Below are positions 35,630 through 43,907 of a stretch of 64,000 nt of DNA, one piece after another. This DNA is from an uncultured Prevotellaceae bacterium (GTDB lineage: Bacteria > Bacteroidota > Bacteroidia > Bacteroidales > Bacteroidaceae). The DNA lies in the NCBI GenBank assembly GCA_902778255.1, contig CACYXD010000006.1, forward strand, positions 208,803 to 272,802, given 5' to 3'. The notes under the pieces were generated by a model that worked only from the letters and a program-made list of their open reading frames with translations, was not told the DNA's origin and did not search any database. Position 1 is the stretch's first letter, and every line of letters begins with the position of its first letter. The translations under genes were made by a program, and so were the position numbers.

Positions 35630-37834
35630 ATGAAGAAATTTTTATCTCTTTATTTTGTGTTTATAGCACTGATGGCACTTCCTTTGTCTGTTGAGGCTGG
35701 CGAACAGCCTACCAGTGTGACCTTTGACTTCACGCTGGAGAGTGAACAGAGTCTACGTGGCTATGTAGGGACTGCCATGACCGATGTCAAGGGCTATATC
35801 TACAACGAGACCTTCAAAGTGGAAAACACCACTTTGCAGATTACTGGCGGTTCGGCTCCTTCCCGTATTTACAAGGATGATAACCGTGGTGTAAATCTTG
35901 TTGTTTATAACAACTATGGTACCTTGCAATTTGTTGCTCCAGAGGGTTATGCTATTAAGCAAATTGATTTCACTCCTGCCGGCAACAGCAATATCGACAA
36001 GTTGACAGCTTCTTCTGGTACTATCCAAGGTATGAAGTGGACGGGAAATGCTGATGGCGTTCGTTTCGTACAAGGTGGCACATCCTATTTTGCCAATGCC
36101 ATTGTGACGTTGGCTGTCAGGGACGAAACTACTGCGGCCCTGTCTGCCATTGAGTACAAAGAGTGTGCTAATATTGCAGCCTTTAATGCCTTAGAAGATG
36201 GCGCATATGCCAAGGTGATGCTGACGGATGCAGAGATCACTGGAATCTCTGCCGACGGCTATAGCACGATGTGGATTCAGGATGCTACAGGCGGTTGCTG
36301 GATTCAGTATACTTCGCTGATTGTCAAGTATTTGGAAGCCAATAATAAGGTTAACGGCTTCTTCTACGTCGTGAAGCGTTCGACCAGCGGCAATTCCCAG
36401 ATGAAGGAAGCCCTTGAAACTCCTAAAAGCGATTTCACCCAGACACCTATTGGAGAACCTGCGATGATAGAAGGAACATTGGCCGAGGTGAACATTGCTG
36501 CCAACAAGAACAAGGTGGTGAAGATTACGGGGGCTACTCTGAAAACAACCGTCACCACCAATTCGAGTGGTGTTGTCACCGCCAATGGTGGTACGTTGAC
36601 TCAGGGTGTAGCAACCATTGCTGTGAATAATGGTACAGCAACAGCTAACCAGCAAATGCACAAGATTACTGAGTGGGAAAATGACCAAACGCTGGAGAAC
36701 ATCACCATGGTGGCAATCCTTGTAGGTAAGTCTAGCACGGAGAACCAGCTGCTGCCCATATCTATCTCTACCTCAACAGGGGTAAATGACGGAACGGAGG
36801 AGCATCCTTATAACGTCAGCGAACTGCTCGCTCAGAAAGAAGCCTTGGCCACCAGTGGTAAGGCTGTATGGGTGAAGGCCGACTTGAAGGGACTTGGCAT
36901 GGACGGACAGAGCCAGAGCAATGCCGACACAGAGGATGGGGGAAAGACCGTGAAGAATATGGCAGCCCTCTTCGGTGATGCCACTGGCGAGTTCGTGGCT
37001 TACAGCTGGCAGATTCTGGGCCTGTTGGATATGGCTGACCTGACGAATACCAAGGACTTGCTGATCAGTCTAACCTATGGAACGACGGGTCATCCTTATG
37101 GAAATAGTGCCAACCCGCAATATGCTAGCAAAGAGGAACCTACCGATGCACATTTCTCGCTGGAGGAGGTTCATGGTGCTCTCTCATTGGAAATCAAGAA
37201 CGGCTATCGTGGCTATCATATTCCCAGCTGCTATGTGGTGCCCAATGGCGTTGTTGCTGCCAGGGTGAGCTCGAACTACACTGCTGCCAAGGGTGCTACC
37301 ATTGCTTATGGCTACTATAGTGGCGATGAAGAGGGCAAGACCTACGTCATCAACAAGAACAATGCTTTGGTGCTGATGGCTGCTGAAGGAACCTACGACT
37401 TCGTATTGTCTGCTGGCTATTATGAGCAGATCAGCAGTAATGGTCTGAGTGGTGGTGAAAAGGCTGGAGTGAACACTATTCCTATGAAGAACAACGCCTT
37501 GCGCTACCATTACCGCTTCGTGGCCAATGGCGAGAAGGTGGGCTTCGAGCGCAACTGCATAGAGTCAACCGAGGTGAACCTGGAGTCGAAAGATGAGGTC
37601 TATCTCACTATCAATGGTGCCGACACCCACTTCTATGGTAACTGGACATGGGAGACGGATGACAAGAATTGGATCACATGGGCTGGCAGAAACTACAAAC
37701 TTGAGACTGGTGTACAGTCAATTGCCGCAAAGGCAAATAATAATGCCACTATCTATAGTCTCCAGGGCGTTCGCCAGAATCAGCTAAAGCGTGGATTGAA
37801 TATTGTAGGCACAAAGAAAGTGCTGGTGAAGTAA
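35630..37834 (+). CDS. Large secreted protein with a Por-like C-terminal tail
   Basis: This 734-residue exported protein has signal peptide MKKFLSLYFVFIALMALPLS. The body is beta-rich, with two OB-fold-like segments (AYAKVMLTDAEITGISADGY and SGKAVWVKADLKGLGMDGQ). The C-terminus, ATIYSLQGVRQNQLKRGLN followed by IVGTKKVLVK, is the same type of tail as in the 8806 gene. The start at 35630 was chosen over an upstream TTG because it begins the signal peptide. It lies 36 bp after the HMA gene without a clear promoter, so co-transcription is likely. Function is unknown. Confidence 0.78.
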   Translation: MKKFLSLYFVFIALMALPLSVEAGEQPTSVTFDFTLESEQSLRGYVGTAMTDVKGYIYNETFKVENTTLQITGGSAPSRIYKDDNRGVNLVVYNNYGTLQFVAPEGYAIKQIDFTPAGNSNIDKLTASSGTIQGMKWTGNADGVRFVQGGTSYFANAIVTLAVRDETTAALSAIEYKECANIAAFNALEDGAYAKVMLTDAEITGISADGYSTMWIQDATGGCWIQYTSLIVKYLEANNKVNGFFYVVKRSTSGNSQMKEALETPKSDFTQTPIGEPAMIEGTLAEVNIAANKNKVVKITGATLKTTVTTNSSGVVTANGGTLTQGVATIAVNNGTATANQQMHKITEWENDQTLENITMVAILVGKSSTENQLLPISISTSTGVNDGTEEHPYNVSELLAQKEALATSGKAVWVKADLKGLGMDGQSQSNADTEDGGKTVKNMAALFGDATGEFVAYSWQILGLLDMADLTNTKDLLISLTYGTTGHPYGNSANPQYASKEEPTDAHFSLEEVHGALSLEIKNGYRGYHIPSCYVVPNGVVAARVSSNYTAAKGATIAYGYYSGDEEGKTYVINKNNALVLMAAEGTYDFVLSAGYYEQISSNGLSGGEKAGVNTIPMKNNALRYHYRFVANGEKVGFERNCIESTEVNLESKDEVYLTINGADTHFYGNWTWETDDKNWITWAGRNYKLETGVQSIAAKANNNATIYSLQGVRQNQLKRGLNIVGTKKVLVK

Positions 37835-37854
37835 TCTTCTAAAAGAGGGTACGA

Positions 37855-39456
37855 CTAAAACTCGCAACCGATGGCCAATGTGGCCTGGGTGTGGTTGCGG
37901 CCGTTACTATAGGAATAGGTCTCGTTTGCCTTTTGGTGAGCGAGACTTATTTTTGTGTAGGTCTTCAAGTGGGTCTGAGGAAAGATGAAAGCATATTTCA
38001 CGTTACCGCCTATTGAGAATTGTGAGGCTGTCAGGTATTGATACTCACGATAGAGATAGGCATCCATCGAAGGAGGTGCAGCCTGCTTGTCGCTGGGTGT
38101 CTGGAAAGCAAAGTCCTCGTAAGGCTTTCCTTTACCTTGTAGGAATGAACCGTTGAGAGTGACTGACCACACACCTTTGGGCGCAACAATGTTGCGGCAT
38201 ATGGAAACAGAGGGCGCATAGTTGCTGATGTCCTGGCGGCGGTAGTAAGGATAAATATAGGCAGTCTGCTTACGTTTCATCCATGCAATGGCAGTCTGTA
38301 GAGTCCATGTGGGCAGTGATTCGCGGATGCCTAAATGAAGGGTATAACTGAGGCTGAAGTCGCGCAACAGACGGTCAGCATTCTTGACGGGCGTATAGTA
38401 GTCATAATAGGTGGCACCCGAGGCGTTCTTCATCTCGCGATGCGTAGTGGCATCGTTTTGCTGGGTTTCGAAATCGGCTGTGAAATCGAGGCAATGCCTT
38501 GATGTGCTGGACGGGGTGTAGGTGGCATAAAGACGCAGCTGATGCTGGTCGCTGTTGTGCTCGCTATAAGTAATGGTATAAGGCGACTTGTTGCCATAGT
38601 AGCCCCAGCCATGTGTATAGGCATATGAAGCGAAAAATGAGAAATGAGGAATGAGAAATGAGGATTGGATGCCTATGCCGTTGTTGTTGGTGACGAGGGG
38701 CATCTCGCGACTCTTGTCGGTATAGCCCTCTTGTCCGAACAGCTCCAGGTGACCAGTGAAGTTGGCGTAGGATACGAGTGTCTTATAGACCTTGTCGCTG
38801 GTGCCGTAAGTGCCGAAGGTGATGCTCTCGGTGTTGCGATGATGCAGATAATAAGCGCCCAGGTTGAGCCATGAGGTGACATCGGCATAGATACCTGCCG
38901 AGAGTTGCAGGTCCATCAGTTTGTTCTGATGGCGCAGGTCTTTATATTTCGCCATGTTAGCGGCGGTGTAGGCTATTCTGCCGCCGATGGCGAAACCATC
39001 GGCCACACTACAGCCGAAGCCGCCCGTAAGTTGATAGGTGTCGCGGTGCTTAGTGCCTTCGTTGGTGAGCGAGTCTTCTACGAGGTCGAAGGGCTTCCGT
39101 TCGGGGTTGATGAAAGCCGAACCTGCCATGTGACGGCCCGAGAAGTTTTCGTAGCTCATGCTGCCGAAGAAGACGGTGTGCTGGCTATATCGATAGAACG
39201 ACTCCACGTTGGCATTGAGCAGCGTAGCATCATCCGAACCAGAGTAGTTGGTAAAGCCTCCCTTCTTACCCGTTAGTGACAAATCTGCCTGTGCTATGTT
39301 CTGATGGGCAAGCCTTGTCAGCGCGGCCGCATTAGGACTGGTGAGCCATGGATCACTCTGCTTTATGAACGTATAGTCACGCAGCAGCAGCGAATCTTGT
39401 GCCCAAACAGAAGTTGCAAATAGCACAGAAAGCAGAATATGGAAAAGTCTAATCAT
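37855..39456 (-). CDS. DUF6850-like outer-membrane beta-barrel protein
   Basis: This 533-residue exported protein has signal peptide MIRLFHILLSVLFATSVWAQ, many alternating amphipathic strands and a C-terminal ATLAIGCEF ending in Phe, as in outer-membrane barrels. I recognise the overall type as the barrel that accompanies DUF4876 lipoproteins in Bacteroidetes (DUF6850), from memory only. It is the last gene of an operon with a TonB receptor and the lipoprotein, 5 bp after the latter. Four 7-bp repeat units lie inside the gene at 38636-38663. Confidence 0.75.
   Translation of the reverse strand: MIRLFHILLSVLFATSVWAQDSLLLRDYTFIKQSDPWLTSPNAAALTRLAHQNIAQADLSLTGKKGGFTNYSGSDDATLLNANVESFYRYSQHTVFFGSMSYENFSGRHMAGSAFINPERKPFDLVEDSLTNEGTKHRDTYQLTGGFGCSVADGFAIGGRIAYTAANMAKYKDLRHQNKLMDLQLSAGIYADVTSWLNLGAYYLHHRNTESITFGTYGTSDKVYKTLVSYANFTGHLELFGQEGYTDKSREMPLVTNNNGIGIQSSFLIPHFSFFASYAYTHGWGYYGNKSPYTITYSEHNSDQHQLRLYATYTPSSTSRHCLDFTADFETQQNDATTHREMKNASGATYYDYYTPVKNADRLLRDFSLSYTLHLGIRESLPTWTLQTAIAWMKRKQTAYIYPYYRRQDISNYAPSVSICRNIVAPKGVWSVTLNGSFLQGKGKPYEDFAFQTPSDKQAAPPSMDAYLYREYQYLTASQFSIGGNVKYAFIFPQTHLKTYTKISLAHQKANETYSYSNGRNHTQATLAIGCEF
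38636..38663. repeat. Heptamer array inside the barrel gene
   Basis: Four units, AATGAGA, AATGAGG, AATGAGA, AATGAGG, alternate perfectly. On the minus strand they encode part of SSFLIPHFSFFASYAY. The 28-bp length is not a multiple of three, so it cannot be a simple in-frame insertion. Confidence 0.85.
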
Positions 39457-39461
39457 ACCTC

Positions 39462-39482
39462 TCAGTTCTCAATTCTCAGTGA
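39462..39482. repeat. Heptamer array at the DUF4876-like stop codon
   Basis: Three units on the plus strand (TCAGTTC, TCAATTC, TCAGTGA) cover the last codons and the TGA stop of the lipoprotein gene and reach to 5 bp before the next start codon. Confidence 0.7.
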
Positions 39483-40787
39483 GCATTTCTCCCTTTCGTG
39501 GAAATCGTTGGATGAATTGTTGGTGTCCATATAGATGATGTGGGCTCCGTTCTTTATGCTGGCCTCCGCATCGATACCACTGGGGTCGGCATCATAACCG
39601 TATATGAGTTTCCCTTCATTTTCAGGCAGGTTTTCTGTACTTTCCTTATCTACATTACGATAGAGCGTATGACCGTGCTGGTTGGTCAATAAGACGTAGC
39701 CGGCATCTACGGTGGGGGTCAGTCGCTTTTGGTTACTTGTAGTATGGGCGGCCGAGAAAACCTCGATACCATCGAGAATCCAGTCTGTCGGTACCTTGGC
39801 GGCCTTGAATATATCCGTCTGTGCGGCACCTGGCGTATAGACCATGTTGCTCACATTGGTGGCAAACGCACGGGGCGATTCGCCTTGTGGCTGGAACAGG
39901 AATATGGCAGGCGAGCTGGTGCTCAATGCCCATGCATTGGAGATGCCTATCTTGATGGCTTTCAGATAGTGGGAGGTGGGAATCAAATCCGACGGGGTAG
40001 GATAATAGCTAGTGTTGTTGTAGCCAGTCTCTGGGTCGTACATACAGTAGTAGTCGGCATGGGCATAATTCACTGACTGCGGATAGGTCAGCGTGTTGTC
40101 GATAGCACCATGTACGCAGACTACAATCTGTTGAAAGGGCTCTATGGAGAGCGTCTGTGGGAAAAACCAGATGCCGTCGAGGGCGGGGATGTAGTTTTTG
40201 CTCTCATATACCAGCTTACCGTCATCCCCGTACCAGCTATTGTTGGATTGACTATTATAAGGAGACGCAATGCCTACACAGAGATTGTCAAGCCTTACAG
40301 TGGAATTGGCGTTGTTGTACAGGATAAAACTCTTGTCTAAAGCGAAACTCTTACCATCGTCTTTCAGAATACCACCATTGTAGATTTCCTTGATAATCAC
40401 TTGACTGGTCTTTGAAACATGTAGGTTGATGATAGCACTCTGTTGGGGCTGATTCTCGACAATAATCTGTCCTGAGTTGCCATTCAGTATGATGACGCTG
40501 TTGGTTCCCTCTTTGCGCGTAGCCGATGAACTGGCTTCGTAGATGCCAGGAATTATTAGGAAATGAGCCTTGCCTTCCGCATCAGTGGAATCCACGAAGA
40601 GGGCATCGTGGCCGATGCTTTTCAGTTCCACGCGGATGCCATCCTTTCCTCCCTCTGATCCTTCTGGGAAGGCGAGGGTGACAGTCAGGGTATAGGTCTC
40701 TACTGCCTCATTGTAGTCGGAGCAGGCGGTGAGAACTGCGGCAATGCCGCAGTATGCGAGACAGATGGATAGGAGGCGTTTGTACAT
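39462..40787 (-). CDS. DUF4876-like surface lipoprotein
   Basis: This 441-residue lipoprotein has lipobox VLTAC (Cys 22), followed by SDYNEA, an acidic start compatible with surface export. An N-terminal Ig/CNA-like segment (about 30-125) precedes a lamin-tail-like beta domain around QVIIKEIYNGGILKDDGKSF. The protein resembles the DUF4876 family. It lies 3 bp after the TonB-receptor gene and 5 bp before the barrel gene, so it probably is a surface component of that transport system, in the position a SusD-type protein would take. It has no SusD features. Confidence 0.78.
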   Translation of the reverse strand: MYKRLLSICLAYCGIAAVLTACSDYNEAVETYTLTVTLAFPEGSEGGKDGIRVELKSIGHDALFVDSTDAEGKAHFLIIPGIYEASSSATRKEGTNSVIILNGNSGQIIVENQPQQSAIINLHVSKTSQVIIKEIYNGGILKDDGKSFALDKSFILYNNANSTVRLDNLCVGIASPYNSQSNNSWYGDDGKLVYESKNYIPALDGIWFFPQTLSIEPFQQIVVCVHGAIDNTLTYPQSVNYAHADYYCMYDPETGYNNTSYYPTPSDLIPTSHYLKAIKIGISNAWALSTSSPAIFLFQPQGESPRAFATNVSNMVYTPGAAQTDIFKAAKVPTDWILDGIEVFSAAHTTSNQKRLTPTVDAGYVLLTNQHGHTLYRNVDKESTENLPENEGKLIYGYDADPSGIDAEASIKNGAHIIYMDTNNSSNDFHEREKCSLRIEN

Positions 40788-40790
40788 GTT

Positions 40791-43775
40791 CTATATCTTT
40801 AGACGGAGCGAGAGTCCGTAATAATAACTGGGCACGTAGTTACTACCGAAGAGTGAGGTCTCCAAGTCGGTCTGGGAGGAGTGTATCTTCCTCATGGTGT
40901 TGAAGAAGTTGTTCGCATAAAACGACAGGGATATATGGTCGCCAATCTCCTTGGTGATATTGATATTGGCAGAGTAGAAAGCCGACAGACGGTTGGGATT
41001 CATCGTGTAGGCATAGTTGGAACGTACTACCAGTTTTGTCAAGTCATTGTAGAGGACGGGGTCATTGGCCTTTGCCCAAAGGAATTTCTCCCTGAAGGGA
41101 ATCAAATCTGAAGGATTGTCCCATGTGGCATAGTATTCGGGATAGACCACAATGTGTTTATCGGTTGTGCCATCATAGGGCAGTCCTTCGTAGTCGTTGC
41201 TATTGTCGAGCATATAGCCGCGCAGACCGTCACTAAACTCACAGAGTGAACGGCGGTAGTTGTAGAGCGTGCCTTCCAGACGCAGGGCTACGATCATGCG
41301 GATCTTGGGTATATGGGTCGTGATGGTGATGTTCTGGTTCAATTGTCTGGACTGTGCACCATTGGCCACTGCAGCATCGGCAGTGATATTTGTCCCTGTC
41401 ACGTTGGAGCCCTTGTAATAACCCACGTATTGGTACAGACTGCCGTCGCTCTGATAGGAGTTCACCCCCAGGGGGATATCGGCAAAGAGTACCTCGTCAA
41501 TACCTTTATAATAATAGTAGTTACCGTCCAGACGTATCTTGGTACGCAGGGGTTTTATCTGTGCGAAGTCGATAATCCACTCTAGTCCGTAGCGATGCAA
41601 GGGAGAGTTAGCATTGACGTAGGTGGTCGTGGTGGCGAAGGTGTGACGCTTCACGGCAGTAAGTGTCTGCGGCGCAACAACACCCGATGCATCGGTCAGC
41701 GTGACAAGGCCCGTCAGAGGATTGATGGAAAACTGGCGGTTCTCAGTACTGATGGCATCGTAGTTGGCCGTTGGGGTGTAGTTATATTCGAATGGAGTAT
41801 AAGATGTCTTGCCCATATACGAACAGTTGGTACGATGGTAGAATCCGGAAATGGAAATATTAGTACCTTTGATATCCATCTCGACACCTAGATCCATCTG
41901 GTTGGTATATTGCCAGCGCAGGTTAGGGTTATAAGCCGCCTTCACAGGAGTCGTGTGATAGGCGCGGAAGGTACGGTTTTGGGCATCGCTGGTAGAGGCA
42001 AATACCTCACGGTCTATATACGAGGGAGCAGGATAGAGCACTTGGAACGATGGCAGTTTGACGCTCTTACCCCATCCGGTATGTACTTCCAGTCGGTTAA
42101 CGTGTTGTTGGTATTTGTTACGCCAGAACACATAACGGCCGTTAAAACGGGGCGAGAGACTGTTTACTGTGCCGTATTCAGAACCATTGATCATCGTGAT
42201 ATCATCACGCAGGCCGGCTGTCAGTTCCAGTGTGGAGGCCTTTGTGGTGGAGAGAATCATTTTCTCTTCGGCATAGAGAGCTAGGTTATGCATGGCTGGC
42301 AGACGGTCGTAGCGGTATTCGCGCCAGGTTGGGGCTGTCGCTATATCCTTATAGTAGGTGCCGCGGCCTTGGTTCTTGCTGCCGGTATATTGGGATCCAA
42401 CCACAAAACGGCTCGATACACTGGACCAGTGGCGGTTCCAGTCAGCCTTGGCCTTCAGACTCCAGGTCGTGGGCTTCGAGTCATTGTAGCGGGTGGCGTA
42501 CCAATAGCCGGTAGGACCGAGGAGGATGGAGCCCGATGTTCCCGATGGAGATGCATCGGGAACATCGGTAGTGGCCATATAGTAGCCTTCCGCAGTGGTG
42601 TGGAGGAAAGACTGGGTGGTGGCGCTACTGTTGTAGGTGTAATCCTCGCTTTTGCGGTCAGAAAATGAAAACGAGCCAGATAGTTTCAGGTTTGTGATCC
42701 AAGACTTGTTGAGTAGCCACTGCAGGTCGAAATTGGTGCGCAGTGCATTGTCGCGTGCCTTGCTGTATTCGTTGTTGGTCTCATCGGGGTCGGCCTTGGA
42801 GCTGTAGCCACCGATATTGCCTGTTACACCGATGTTTAGTGTCAGTGGTGTGGTCTCCTGCAGAAAAGTATTCATATACTGCAGTGAGAGAATATTGCGC
42901 TGATAGGCGGTATAGGGTGAAGCAGCATTGGTAAAGGAACGGGCATGTTCCAGCGAGGCATTCAGCAGTCCGGCATGATGTCCCAAGTCAAAGCCCTTGT
43001 TGATGGCGGTCTGTTGGGTATGCTGTGTCAGGCTTCCTTCGATGATAAAGGGTGATTTGCCCTTTCGGGTATTTACCTTGACAATACCGTTTGACAGGTC
43101 ACCGTATTCCACGGACGGTATACCGGTGACAATCTCCACGCTCTCGATGTTCGAGACGCTGACAGTACGGGTTGAGGCTCCCAGTGTCTCACCGCTCAGT
43201 GCATTGTTGTCCAGTCGTATTCCGTCTATCTCAATGGCAGTGCCAAACGAGGCATTGCCCTTCTCCTGACTGCCACTGCGCAATGCCAGACGGTTGTCGG
43301 ACATCAATGTGGGATTAACTGTCTTGCCACCAGGCAATAGGGTGCTGACATCACCCATATTTAGAATCTGTTGATTGTCCAATGCCTGACGGTCTATGCT
43401 GTATGAAGTGGTAGCCTCGTCTTCTTTACGTTTGGCAACGACCATCACACCGTCGAGTTTCAGATTTTCTGCCTTTAACTTCAGTACGATGTCGGTGACG
43501 TTGCGGTTGAGGTCGATATGCAAGGTACGCTTCTGATAGCCCAAGCATTGCACGGTCAGTGATGTCTTTCCGGTAGTGACCTCCTTGATGGCGAATGCCC
43601 CTTTCTCATTGCTGATGGCCCATAGACCTTTCTCCGACAACAGGATAGAGGCATACTCTATGGGCTTGTCAGATTCGGCATCAACCACTTTTCCTGCCAG
43701 TAGTACCTTCTGGGCATCAATGGCTTGGCATAGGAAAAGCAGAAATGTAACGAGTATAAAAGAAACTCTTTTCAT
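40791..43775 (-). CDS. TonB-dependent outer-membrane receptor
   Basis: This 994-residue receptor has signal peptide MKRVSFILVTFLLFLCQAIDA, a carboxypeptidase-like regulatory domain (VLLAGKVVDAESDKPIEYAS, about 24-105) and a plug domain with GTAIEIDGIRLDNNALSG and IESVEIVTGIPSVEYGDLSN. A 22-strand barrel of about 700 residues ends YGLSLRLKI. The plug is of the iron/vitamin type rather than a typical SusC, and no SusD gene is adjacent. The start at 43775 places the signal peptide at the N-terminus and lies 8 nt after the -7 box, suggesting a leaderless mRNA. The substrate is not predictable. Confidence 0.9.
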   Translation of the reverse strand: MKRVSFILVTFLLFLCQAIDAQKVLLAGKVVDAESDKPIEYASILLSEKGLWAISNEKGAFAIKEVTTGKTSLTVQCLGYQKRTLHIDLNRNVTDIVLKLKAENLKLDGVMVVAKRKEDEATTSYSIDRQALDNQQILNMGDVSTLLPGGKTVNPTLMSDNRLALRSGSQEKGNASFGTAIEIDGIRLDNNALSGETLGASTRTVSVSNIESVEIVTGIPSVEYGDLSNGIVKVNTRKGKSPFIIEGSLTQHTQQTAINKGFDLGHHAGLLNASLEHARSFTNAASPYTAYQRNILSLQYMNTFLQETTPLTLNIGVTGNIGGYSSKADPDETNNEYSKARDNALRTNFDLQWLLNKSWITNLKLSGSFSFSDRKSEDYTYNSSATTQSFLHTTAEGYYMATTDVPDASPSGTSGSILLGPTGYWYATRYNDSKPTTWSLKAKADWNRHWSSVSSRFVVGSQYTGSKNQGRGTYYKDIATAPTWREYRYDRLPAMHNLALYAEEKMILSTTKASTLELTAGLRDDITMINGSEYGTVNSLSPRFNGRYVFWRNKYQQHVNRLEVHTGWGKSVKLPSFQVLYPAPSYIDREVFASTSDAQNRTFRAYHTTPVKAAYNPNLRWQYTNQMDLGVEMDIKGTNISISGFYHRTNCSYMGKTSYTPFEYNYTPTANYDAISTENRQFSINPLTGLVTLTDASGVVAPQTLTAVKRHTFATTTTYVNANSPLHRYGLEWIIDFAQIKPLRTKIRLDGNYYYYKGIDEVLFADIPLGVNSYQSDGSLYQYVGYYKGSNVTGTNITADAAVANGAQSRQLNQNITITTHIPKIRMIVALRLEGTLYNYRRSLCEFSDGLRGYMLDNSNDYEGLPYDGTTDKHIVVYPEYYATWDNPSDLIPFREKFLWAKANDPVLYNDLTKLVVRSNYAYTMNPNRLSAFYSANINITKEIGDHISLSFYANNFFNTMRKIHSSQTDLETSLFGSNYVPSYYYGLSLRLKI

Positions 43776-43783
43776 TCTCGCTG

Positions 43784-43814
43784 CAAAATTACATAAAATA
43801 TTGCAATTGGACAA
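43784..43814 (-). promoter_or_regulatory. Promoter of the TonB-receptor operon
   Basis: On the minus strand TTG (43814-43812) and TAATTTTG (43791-43784) are 20 bp apart. The ATG is 8 nt downstream of the -7 box. Confidence 0.7.
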
Positions 43815-43846
43815 TAATTATTTATGAGTATTCTTCGATAAAATGA

Positions 43847-43877
43847 TTGGAGATATGAATTCTTTTTCGTAATTTTG
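43847..43877 (+). promoter_or_regulatory. Promoter of the M16 protease gene
   Basis: TTG at 43847-43849 and TAATTTTG at 43870-43877 are 20 bp apart, 30 bp before the start codon. It diverges from the TonB-receptor promoter without overlap. Confidence 0.7.
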
Positions 43878-43907
43878 CCGCGAAATACTGAAAAAGATAC
43901 GCCAAAT

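Noticed and set aside
40791..43775. SusC-type glycan receptor
   Set aside because: No SusD gene is adjacent, and the plug sequence and the neighbouring DUF4876-like gene do not fit a polysaccharide utilisation locus.
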